From Spirochaetota bacterium (GTDB taxonomy: Bacteria > Spirochaetota > Spirochaetia > Treponematales > Treponemataceae), in assembly GCA_023443865.1 (NCBI GenBank), contig JAEZST010000011.1, positions 186,001-250,000 of the forward strand: a DNA stretch of 64,000 bases, given 5' to 3'. Position 1 is the first letter of the stretch, and each line of letters opens with the position of its first letter. The notes under the pieces are model-generated. The model worked only from the letters and a program-made list of their open reading frames with translations, did not search any database and was not told the origin of the DNA. Below, piece by piece: positions 31,371-38,871 of this stretch. The translations under genes were made by a program, and so were the position numbers.

Positions 31371-32750
31371 ATGAACGTTATTGCCCTCTACGAAACCGCC
31401 AAGGATACCGACTCAAGGCTACGGAAACGGGAACCCGCGGACCGGCGCGTCGAGAATCCGAAGTCGGTTTCCTGTATCGTCAAACTGAATCCCGCCGAGA
31501 GGGGCCAGACCTTTTTGGGCTTCGGCGGGGCCCTCACCGAATCTTCCGGGTTTGTCCTCAACGCGCTATCGCCAGAGCTCCGGGCCGCGGTGCTTGACGC
31601 GTATTTCGACGCAAATACCGGCAACGGTTACGCCCTCGCCCGAACCCACCTCAATAGCTGCGACTTTTCCCTGGAAAACTGGGCCTGCGTCGCCGAACGG
31701 GACGAAACCCTCGAGTCCTTCTCCATGGACCGCCCCCTGGCCTACCAGGTCCCCCTCATCCTCGACGCCATGAAAGCGGCGGGGGGAAAACTCAAGCTGA
31801 TGGTTTCGCCCTGGAGTCCGCCGGGCTGGATGAAGGATAACGGGGAGATGAACGGCGGGGGAAAGCTCCTTCCCGGCTATTACGGCCTATGGGCGCGGTA
31901 CTTCCGCCGCTTTTTGGACGGGCTAAAGGCACTCGGGATTCCCGTGTGGAGCGTGACGGTGCAAAACGAGGGCGAGGCGACCCAGGTTTGGGATTCCTGC
32001 CGCTGGACCGGGACTGAGGAGGCGGAATTCGCCGTGAGCCACCTGGGACCGGAATTGGAAAAGGCCGGGTACGACGTGCCGATCCTCGTTTGGGACCACA
32101 ATCGAGACCGCCTGAAAGAGCGCTTCCAGGAGAGCATGGCCGTCGGCGGGGCGGACCGGTATATCGGGGGTGCGGCATTCCACTGGTATTCGGGCGATCA
32201 GTACGAGAACGTTCGCTGGGTATCGGAGAACTACCCGGACAAAATACTCGCCTTTACCGAAGGATGCGTCGAGGGAGGCCCGCGCCCCGGGGCCTGGTTT
32301 ACCGGGGAACGGTACGCGCACAACATTATCAACGACCTGAACGCGGGCTGTACCGCCTGGATAGACTGGAACGTCGCGCTGGATACGCACGGCGGGCCGA
32401 ACCACGCGGGCAACTTCTGCGACGCCCCGGTACTCGTGGACGTCCGTACCGGTACCTACGAGTTTCAAAGCTCGTATTGGTACATCGGCCATTTCAGCCG
32501 ATTCATCCGCCCGGGCGCGGTTCGTCTCGGCGTGCGGCTCGATTCATGGATGGTCCCGGCCTGCGCGGACGGCCGCATGGGAAACATGATGGAGGCGACG
32601 GCCTTCCGCAACGGCGACGGCACGACGGCGCTCGTCTTGTGTAACCGTACCGAGGCTGATATGATTTACGTCGTCGAAAGCCCCGAATCCGGGGATAAAA
32701 CCCCGTACCGGTGCCCGCCCCGGGGCATACAAACCGTCCTACTGCGCTGA
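31371..32750 (+). CDS. Glycoside hydrolase family 30 enzyme (glucosylceramidase/beta-1,6-glucanase-like), cytoplasmic
   Basis: A 459-residue (beta/alpha)8 barrel plus beta-sandwich retaining glycosidase. FLGFGGALTESSG starts the catalytic domain. The acid/base Glu lies in SVTVQNEGEA and the nucleophile Glu in ILAFTEGC. VSPWSPPGWMKDNGEMNGGG matches the family. No signal peptide is present, so it should act on imported oligosaccharides. It is followed by a LacI regulator gene and preceded by an operator. Confidence 0.92.
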   Translation: MNVIALYETAKDTDSRLRKREPADRRVENPKSVSCIVKLNPAERGQTFLGFGGALTESSGFVLNALSPELRAAVLDAYFDANTGNGYALARTHLNSCDFSLENWACVAERDETLESFSMDRPLAYQVPLILDAMKAAGGKLKLMVSPWSPPGWMKDNGEMNGGGKLLPGYYGLWARYFRRFLDGLKALGIPVWSVTVQNEGEATQVWDSCRWTGTEEAEFAVSHLGPELEKAGYDVPILVWDHNRDRLKERFQESMAVGGADRYIGGAAFHWYSGDQYENVRWVSENYPDKILAFTEGCVEGGPRPGAWFTGERYAHNIINDLNAGCTAWIDWNVALDTHGGPNHAGNFCDAPVLVDVRTGTYEFQSSYWYIGHFSRFIRPGAVRLGVRLDSWMVPACADGRMGNMMEATAFRNGDGTTALVLCNRTEADMIYVVESPESGDKTPYRCPPRGIQTVLLR

Positions 32751-32805
32751 CGCGAACCGTTCGGAAGCCATGCCGTTGCCGATACGCTAACAAGGAGACC
32801 CCGAA

Positions 32806-33831
32806 GTGGCAACCCAAAAGGAAGTGGCCAAACTGGCCGGCGTTTCGTTTATCACCGTCTCCCGCGTGGTCAATAACGAGGGCAACGTAAAAGAGGAAAC
32901 GCGACTCAGGGTTGAGGAAGCCATCAGGCGGCTCGGATACTTTCCCAGCCACGCGGGCAAGGCCCTGAATAGCGGCAAGAACGGCACCTTGGGCATAATG
33001 ACGCCCGCGCGGTTCGGCGACGGCATGGAGAACGCCTACCTCATGGGGGTGTTGCGGGGAATCGAGCTGAAGTGCCGCGAGCGCGGCCAGGATATCCTGC
33101 TTTCCCCGATGAACGAGGACGACCCGAACTTCGATTTCCTCAGGCCCTACCGCCAGCGCAAGGTCGACGGAATGATATACGTGGGGCTTCGCCAAATGCC
33201 CGAGGAAATGCGCGACGAGATCGCCCGGCGGCTCATTCCCTGCGTCGTCGTGGGGGACCGGCCCGATTATCCCTTCCTGTCCTGGATCGATACGGACAAC
33301 GAAACGGCCGGATACGAGGCCACCCGGCGCATTTGGGAGGCGGGCCACCGCGCGATCGCCTTTCACGGACTCGATCCCGGATTCCACAACGCCAATATCG
33401 CGGACCGGGAACGCGGTTACCGGCGGGCGATCCGCGAGCTCAGCGGCAGCGACGCGGACGAAGGCCTTATCTGGCGCGCGGACTTTACGAGGGAGGCGGT
33501 CCGCGAAAGCGTGGCGGCCGGATATACGCGCGCGAAGACGAAACCCACCGCGCTTTTCTGTTCTACCGACAATCGCGCCATCGCCGCCCTGGAGGCACTG
33601 AACCGGCTCTCGCTCCGCTGCCCCGACGATCTGTCCCTCGTGGGATTCGACGGCTTTATCCGCGATATCGTGTTTTCCCCGGTCATGGCCACCAACGAGC
33701 AGCCACTGACCGAAATGGGCAAGGCCGCGGCCGGGATACTCCTGGACCGTATCGACACTCCCGACCTGCCCCGCCGGGAGGTAATATTTCCCGTTACCTT
33801 CGTCGACGGGGAGAGCCTGGGCCGGAGATAA
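32806..33831 (+). CDS. LacI-family transcriptional regulator
   Basis: A 341-residue repressor. The N-terminal helix-turn-helix VAKLAGVSFITVSRVVNNEG and hinge helix RLGYFPSHAGKALNSG are followed by a periplasmic-binding-protein-like sensor domain (DGMIYVGL, SLVGFDGFIRDIVFSP). It starts with GTG after AAGGAG. It probably controls the GH30 gene through the palindrome at 31317. The ligand is likely a sugar released by the glycosidases (inference). Confidence 0.94.
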   Translation: MATQKEVAKLAGVSFITVSRVVNNEGNVKEETRLRVEEAIRRLGYFPSHAGKALNSGKNGTLGIMTPARFGDGMENAYLMGVLRGIELKCRERGQDILLSPMNEDDPNFDFLRPYRQRKVDGMIYVGLRQMPEEMRDEIARRLIPCVVVGDRPDYPFLSWIDTDNETAGYEATRRIWEAGHRAIAFHGLDPGFHNANIADRERGYRRAIRELSGSDADEGLIWRADFTREAVRESVAAGYTRAKTKPTALFCSTDNRAIAALEALNRLSLRCPDDLSLVGFDGFIRDIVFSPVMATNEQPLTEMGKAAAGILLDRIDTPDLPRREVIFPVTFVDGESLGRR

Positions 33832-33857
33832 GGGGAAGCCCTGCCGTTACCCGGCGG

Positions 33858-35780
33858 CTACCAGCTTAATCCGAAGCCGACGGGCCACAGGGGCTTTTCG
33901 GCGCCGGACATAAACCGGTCCTGGGGGAGCTGGTCGACCGACCTCAGCCAATCGAACGAAAGCCTTCCCGTCGGCCTAACCTTCCCGAACAGAATGTCCG
34001 CCACCCCGCCGCCCTCGGTGCCGGGCAGCCACGAGGCGACGATCGCATCGCAGGCGAGGGCCTCGGGCCCGAGGACTATCGGACGGCCGGAGAGCACGAG
34101 CAGGACGACGCGGTCAAAGGATTTACGGGCGAGCTCGATGGTGCCGATATCGCCCGCGCTAAGCGAGAGCGCGGCGCTGTCGCCCATGCCTTCGGCATAG
34201 GGGAGCTCGCCCACCGCGACGACGCAGACGGCGGATCGGTCGCGCTCGGCGAAGCGCGCCTGGGCCTCGTACGAGGTATTGCCGGCGCCGACGGTCTCGC
34301 GGATTCCTTCGAGAACGGTCGTCCCCTCGGTAATGGGGCCCGCTCGTCCCTGCCATTCCATGGTCCATCCGCCGCATTGAATGCCGATATTATCGGCGGC
34401 GGCCCCCGCCACGTACACCTTCGCGGTTGGGTCAAGCGGAAGCACGGAGCGCGAGGCGGCGGAGGGCGCGGCGTTTTTGAGCACTACCTGGCTTTTCGCG
34501 ACCGCCTCCCGGGCAAGGGCAAGGTGATCCGGGGAACGTATGGTCGAGGCGAGCGCGCGGTTCGCCTTCGGCGACTCAAAGAGACCCATCTCGAATTTGA
34601 CCCGCAGGATTCGGGAAACCGCGTCGTCGATCCGGCTCATGGGGATATCCCCCGCCGCCACCGCCCTGCTCACGGCCTGAATGAACCTGCGCCCGTCGTA
34701 GGGAACCATGTTCATGTCCACGCCCGCGTTGATTCCGGTTACCATTGCCTTGTTATAATCGCCGTCGATCTGGTCCATGCCGCCCCAGTCCGAAACCACG
34801 AAACCCGTAAACCCGAGCCGTCCCTTCAGAAGGTCGGTTATCAGCCCTTTTTGCGCATGCATCTTCACGCCGTTCCAGCTGGAAAAGGAAACCATCACCG
34901 TCCTGACCCCGGCGTTCACCGCCTCGATATAGGGAGGCAGGAGCGCGGCTTGCAGGTACGCGTCGTCGCCCGCGGCGTCGCCCTGGTCTATCTTATAGTT
35001 CCCGGTCTGGGACGTGCCCCAGCGGGCGGCGCCGTCGCCGAGGAAGTGCTTGGCGGTGGCGATCGGCGAGGGCCCGGTTCCCGGCGCGGCGCCCGCGGTT
35101 CCGTCGGCGCCCTGAAAGCCCCGGATAAAGGCCGCTCCCAGCGCGGAAACCGCGAGGGGGTCTTGGGAAAAGGATTCATAGGTCCGGCCCCAGCGCGGGT
35201 CGCGGGCAACCGCCACGCAGGGCGCGAAGGTCCAGGGAATCCCGGTAGCCAGGGTTTCTTCCGCCGTCGCGGCGCCGACCGCGCGGGTCAGCTCGACGTC
35301 GCCCGCGGCGCCCAGGCCGATATTGTGGGGGAAGATAGTGGCGTTTCGCAGATTGTTGTGGCCATGAACCGAGTCCACGCCGTACAGGACGGGAATGCCG
35401 AGCCGGGTCGAGAGGGCCTCGTCCTGAAAGCCGTCGATCATGCCGGCCCAGGCGGCCGGGGTATTCGGCCGGGGAGAGCCGCCGCCGCCGGAGAGAACGC
35501 TGCCGAGCGACAGGGCTCTCACGTCGCCGGGCGTGACGCTGCCCTTTTCGAGCTGGGTCATCTGCCCGATTTTTTCTTCCAGCGTCATGCGGGAAAGCAG
35601 GTCGGCGACGCGCTCTTCCACGGGGCGTTTCGCGTCTTTATACGGCGCGTCGGCGGGAACCCTATTTTCGCTCGCGGCCTTCGGAGAACCGCAGGCCGCG
35701 AGGGAAAGGACGCACAGGCAGGCGAAAAAGGCGGGCCGCGTCGCGAAAGGCAGGAAACGAACGTCTCTCCGTTTTATCAT
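33858..35780 (-). CDS. Glycoside hydrolase family 3 lipoprotein (beta-glucosidase-like)
   Basis: A 640-residue protein with a lipoprotein signal peptide (lipobox LSLAAC, residues 25-30). The GH3 N-terminal barrel is visible as LTLEEKIGQMTQ, GVDSVHGHNN, AKHFLGDGA and the nucleophile Asp in FVVSDWGGMDQ. The GH3 C domain follows (AVAKSQVVLKNA, GRPIVLGPEAL, SWLPGTEGGGVADILFG). It ends without the fibronectin-III-like domain. It should release glucose from oligosaccharides outside the inner membrane, feeding the GH30 locus opposite it. Confidence 0.93.
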   Translation of the reverse strand: MIKRRDVRFLPFATRPAFFACLCVLSLAACGSPKAASENRVPADAPYKDAKRPVEERVADLLSRMTLEEKIGQMTQLEKGSVTPGDVRALSLGSVLSGGGGSPRPNTPAAWAGMIDGFQDEALSTRLGIPVLYGVDSVHGHNNLRNATIFPHNIGLGAAGDVELTRAVGAATAEETLATGIPWTFAPCVAVARDPRWGRTYESFSQDPLAVSALGAAFIRGFQGADGTAGAAPGTGPSPIATAKHFLGDGAARWGTSQTGNYKIDQGDAAGDDAYLQAALLPPYIEAVNAGVRTVMVSFSSWNGVKMHAQKGLITDLLKGRLGFTGFVVSDWGGMDQIDGDYNKAMVTGINAGVDMNMVPYDGRRFIQAVSRAVAAGDIPMSRIDDAVSRILRVKFEMGLFESPKANRALASTIRSPDHLALAREAVAKSQVVLKNAAPSAASRSVLPLDPTAKVYVAGAAADNIGIQCGGWTMEWQGRAGPITEGTTVLEGIRETVGAGNTSYEAQARFAERDRSAVCVVAVGELPYAEGMGDSAALSLSAGDIGTIELARKSFDRVVLLVLSGRPIVLGPEALACDAIVASWLPGTEGGGVADILFGKVRPTGRLSFDWLRSVDQLPQDRFMSGAEKPLWPVGFGLSW

Positions 35781-35852
35781 GGACTTCCATCCTTACGTTT
35801 GGATTCGGTGCTGTACCGCTACCAGTATACCATGGCGCGCGGAAATCCCGGA

Positions 35853-37259
35853 TCACGCCCTCGCGGCGGAAGACCCGAAAAGGAGCGCGATCGCCTCGCG
35901 GATATCGGACACGGCGCGGGCTCCCGCTTCTTTTTCCGGGGCCAGAACGGTAGCGAAGCCCAGGGAAGCCGCGGCCTTAATCCGCTGGCGGAGCCGGTTG
36001 ACCGGGCGTATCTCCCCGGCGAGGCTCACCTCGCCTATCAGCGCGGCGGAAGGCGGCGAGGGAATATCCGTACGTGCGGAATAGAGCGCGGCCGCGAGGG
36101 CGAGATCTATGGCGCTTTCGCCCAACCGCACGCCACCGGCCACGTTTATGTAAATATCCTGGTCCGAGAACCGCAGCCCCACCCTCTTTTCCAGGACGGC
36201 GGCGACCCTGCTTACCCGGGCAGCGTCGACCCGGTCGGAAAAGACGCGGGTCATGGCCCCCTTCGCGGGTACCGTCAGGGCCTGCAGCTCCACCATGAAA
36301 ACCCGGCTCCCCTCGAACACCGGAACGACGGCGACTCCGGGCGGCAGGTCTCCCGACCTCCGGACGATAAACATGCCCGAGGGGTCTTCCACCGCGGCGA
36401 GGCCCTTTTCCGTCATCCTGAATATGCCGATCTCGTCCACCGAGCCGAAACGGTTCTTGAGCGCCCGCAGGAAGCGGACCTCGTCGTCGTTCCGCTCGAA
36501 GGAAATAACCGTGTCCACCAGGTGCTCCAGGGCTTTCGGCCCGGCGATTGCGCCTTCTTTGGTGACGTGCGCGACCAAAAAGAGCACCGCGTCGCGCTCC
36601 TTCACCCAGGCCACGAGCTCGTGGGCGCAGAGCTTCAGCTGGTTTACCGTGCCGGGGACCGCTCCCGCCTCCGGGGAATAGACGGTCTGGATCGAATCGA
36701 CGATCACGAACACGGGGTTCACGTCCGAGAGGGCGCGCCCGATATCCTCGAGGCGGCCGGTGCATAAAAGCTCTATGCGGTCCAGGGGAAGGGCGAGGCG
36801 GTCCGCGCGGGAACGGATCTGGGCGGCCGATTCCTCGCCCGAAACGTAGAGGATGCGTCCGTTGGTCGCGGCGCCGGCGGCCGCCTGCAGGAGAAGGGTC
36901 GATTTGCCGATTCCCGGCTCGCCTCCGACCAGTATGGCGGAACGCTTCATGGCCGCGCCGCCGAGCACCCGGTCCAACTCGGGAATGCCGGTGGGAAGCC
37001 GCGCGCCGTCCCGGGCTTCCACCGCCGAAAGGGGAATGGGACGGGGCGCCACGCGGGGAGAGAAGGGGCCGCCGGGGCCCGAGCCCGCGGCCCCGGCGAT
37101 CAGGCTGCCGGGCCCCACGGGGGCGGAATCCTGCAGCGAAACCTCTTCAAGGGTGTTCCATTCGCCGCAATCGGGACAGCGCCCGAGCCAACGGGGTTGG
37201 GTATAGCCGCAGGAGGTACAGCGAAAGGCGGTCGTGCCGGTTTTCTTTTTCGCGCTCAT
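35853..37259 (-). CDS. radA: DNA recombination/repair ATPase RadA (Sms)
   Basis: A 468-residue protein that promotes branch migration in recombination. In order: a C4 zinc finger (CTSCGYTQPRWLGRCPDC), RecA-like Walker A GGEPGIGKST, Walker B FVIVDSIQ, the RadA motif KNRFGSVDEIG, and a Lon-protease-like C-terminal domain ending in APEKEAGA. ATG 37259 is preferred over the one at 37268 because the latter overlaps a TACAAT -10 element. The gap from TACAAT to 37259 is seven bases. Confidence 0.96.
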   Translation of the reverse strand: MSAKKKTGTTAFRCTSCGYTQPRWLGRCPDCGEWNTLEEVSLQDSAPVGPGSLIAGAAGSGPGGPFSPRVAPRPIPLSAVEARDGARLPTGIPELDRVLGGAAMKRSAILVGGEPGIGKSTLLLQAAAGAATNGRILYVSGEESAAQIRSRADRLALPLDRIELLCTGRLEDIGRALSDVNPVFVIVDSIQTVYSPEAGAVPGTVNQLKLCAHELVAWVKERDAVLFLVAHVTKEGAIAGPKALEHLVDTVISFERNDDEVRFLRALKNRFGSVDEIGIFRMTEKGLAAVEDPSGMFIVRRSGDLPPGVAVVPVFEGSRVFMVELQALTVPAKGAMTRVFSDRVDAARVSRVAAVLEKRVGLRFSDQDIYINVAGGVRLGESAIDLALAAALYSARTDIPSPPSAALIGEVSLAGEIRPVNRLRQRIKAAASLGFATVLAPEKEAGARAVSDIREAIALLFGSSAARA

Positions 37260-37266
37260 GACCGCC

Positions 37267-37272
37267 ATTGTA
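37267..37272 (-). promoter_or_regulatory. Predicted -10 element of radA
   Basis: TACAAT on the minus strand, seven bases before the chosen radA ATG. The -35 region at 17 bases spacing (GGGCAC) is poor, so this promoter call is tentative. Confidence 0.35.
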
Positions 37273-37284
37273 GCAGAAAAACGG

Positions 37285-38250
37285 TCAGCGTGCCCGGCGC
37301 CAGCTCAGCCGATTGTCGGCGAACTCGGCGTCGAGCGATCCCGTCTCGCGCAGATAGGAAAGCACGGAGCGTACCGTCGAGCCGACGAGGGCGTATTGGC
37401 CCGCGTCCAAGGCGATGCCGAACGCCGAGGCCGTATCCGCGAGCGCGTCCTCGAACGAGGCGGCCCCGCGCAGGTCGACCGAGGACAGCACGCGGGAGCA
37501 CAGTTCCTCGAACCGCTCCAGGTTCTTCGCCGTCAGCGCCGCGAGCTCGCCGCGGCCGCGGAGCACGGGCCCGTGGCTCGGCACGAACGCGTCGGCGTCA
37601 AGGCCCGGAAGCCGCTTGAGGGTTTCGGCGAAGGAAGCGGCGTCGTAAATGAAGGGAACGCGGTATTTCGACAGGACGGTTTCGCCGAAAAGGGAGTCCC
37701 CGAGAAAGGCGACGCGGTCCGCCGTGAGCACGCCGACCATGCCGAAAAAGTGCCCGGGAAGGGGAAAGGCCGAAAGCCCGGCGGGCAACGGCGAAAACGA
37801 AAAGGGACCTTCCCCTGCGTGCGGGGGAAACGCGATCCGGTCCGTCACGCGGGACGGCTTTGCCTCGAAAAACTTGTTCCGCAATTCCCGCGGGGCGAAG
37901 CCTCCCCACAAAAAGGCGGCCTCGATCTCAGGGGCCTCGACGAACGCGGCCTCAGGGACGGACGCCGCGATCCGGCAGCCCGTCTTTGCCTGCAGGAACG
38001 CGTTGCCCCCCGCGTGGTCGGCGTTGGAATGGGTATTGACCACCCCGACGACCCGCCAGCCGCGATCGGTCGCGATCTTATTGAGCCGCCGGCCCGCTTC
38101 CTTGTCGTTCCCGCTGTCCACGAGCCACGCCTGGCCGTCGCGCGCGTAAAGCCCGATATTGGTCGGCCCGGGCACGACGTACGTGTCGCCCGCGAGATTG
38201 ATTACCGGCTCCGACTCGCCGGAAGGGGGATTGGGGGGTATCGATTTCAT
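37285..38250 (-). CDS. Metallo-beta-lactamase-fold hydrolase with altered metal motif
   Basis: A 321-residue soluble MBL-fold protein: LVDSGNDKEAG, then the metal motif THSNADHAGG (the family has THxHxDH, so the second His is Asn here), then LPGHFFGMVGV, AFLGDSLFG and the C-terminal VPSHGPVL. The remaining ligands are present, so one metal may be bound weakly or the reaction may differ. The substrate is unknown. The gene stands alone with a clear promoter and a start six bases after the -10. Confidence 0.85.
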   Translation of the reverse strand: MKSIPPNPPSGESEPVINLAGDTYVVPGPTNIGLYARDGQAWLVDSGNDKEAGRRLNKIATDRGWRVVGVVNTHSNADHAGGNAFLQAKTGCRIAASVPEAAFVEAPEIEAAFLWGGFAPRELRNKFFEAKPSRVTDRIAFPPHAGEGPFSFSPLPAGLSAFPLPGHFFGMVGVLTADRVAFLGDSLFGETVLSKYRVPFIYDAASFAETLKRLPGLDADAFVPSHGPVLRGRGELAALTAKNLERFEELCSRVLSSVDLRGAASFEDALADTASAFGIALDAGQYALVGSTVRSVLSYLRETGSLDAEFADNRLSWRRAR

Positions 38251-38256
38251 GAACCA

Positions 38257-38285
38257 AGGGTAGCCGCGTCACGGCGCGCGGTCAA
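38257..38285 (-). promoter_or_regulatory. Predicted promoter of the MBL-fold gene
   Basis: On the minus strand TTGACC (38285-38280), 17 bases, TACCCT (38262-38257), then six bases to the ATG at 38250. Confidence 0.6.
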
Positions 38286-38366
38286 GCGGGTTGTAAAACG
38301 GCGGGACCGAGGCGCCGAGCGCGTCGGACGGGGCCAGAGCGGGCCATGACGGGCGTCGGGGAAGGC

Positions 38367-38786
38367 TCAAAGGAGCTCGTCCATCCTCCGCAGGCGTCGG
38401 GCCAAATCCCGGGCGAGGTTCATCATGAAAAGGGAAAAGAGCTTGGCGTCCACGTGAAAGAGCATGTGTACCGCCTTATGGTCCAGGCAGGCCGCGACGC
38501 ATTTCGAGAGGGCGACGACAGAGGCGGCGGCGCTCTTGGTATCGAGCATCTCGATCTCCCCGAAGCAGTCGCCGGCGGTGAACTCGATGAGCTCGCGGCC
38601 TCCCCGCGTTACCCGGACCGATCCCTCCGTCAGGAAAAACATGGAATCGTTCGGGTCTCCCTCGCGGATGAGAAACTCGCCCGCGGCGTACGAACGGATC
38701 GCGAAAAGGTGGCTGATCCGCTCGATATCCTGGGGCAGGAAGCCGCCGAAGAGGGAATGCTTCGAGAATTCGCTTAATGCGATCAT
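38367..38786 (-). CDS. Stand-alone cyclic nucleotide-binding-domain protein
   Basis: A 139-residue protein consisting of one CNBD beta-barrel (FGGFLPQDIERISHLF, GEFLIREGDPNDSMFFLTEG, FGEIEML) and a C-terminal helix. There is no helix-turn-helix, so it is not a DNA-binding Crp/Fnr regulator. The phosphate-binding cassette reads FGEIEMLDTKSAAAS, lacking the usual Arg, so cAMP binding is doubtful. The start at 38786 fits a promoter ending seven bases upstream. It could be a small regulator of a partner protein (inference). Confidence 0.82.
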   Translation of the reverse strand: MIALSEFSKHSLFGGFLPQDIERISHLFAIRSYAAGEFLIREGDPNDSMFFLTEGSVRVTRGGRELIEFTAGDCFGEIEMLDTKSAAASVVALSKCVAACLDHKAVHMLFHVDAKLFSLFMMNLARDLARRLRRMDELL

Positions 38787-38793
38787 ACTCAAA

Positions 38794-38822
38794 ACTTTCA
38801 CGCATGGCCGGGCGTCTGTCAA
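38794..38822 (-). promoter_or_regulatory. Predicted promoter of the CNBD gene
   Basis: On the minus strand a consensus TTGACA (38822-38817), 17 bases, GAAAGT (38799-38794), then seven bases to the ATG. Confidence 0.55.
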
Positions 38823-38871
38823 TAAAGGCCGTCATTAAAAACGCGGGAAAGCGGGCCTCATCCCCCCCCGG

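Noticed and set aside
34377..36767. A 796-codon open frame on the plus strand over the GH3 and radA genes
   Set aside because: It is antisense to two clear genes, has shadow-like composition (Gly, Arg, His, Val rich) with no domain, and comes from the high G+C third-position bias.
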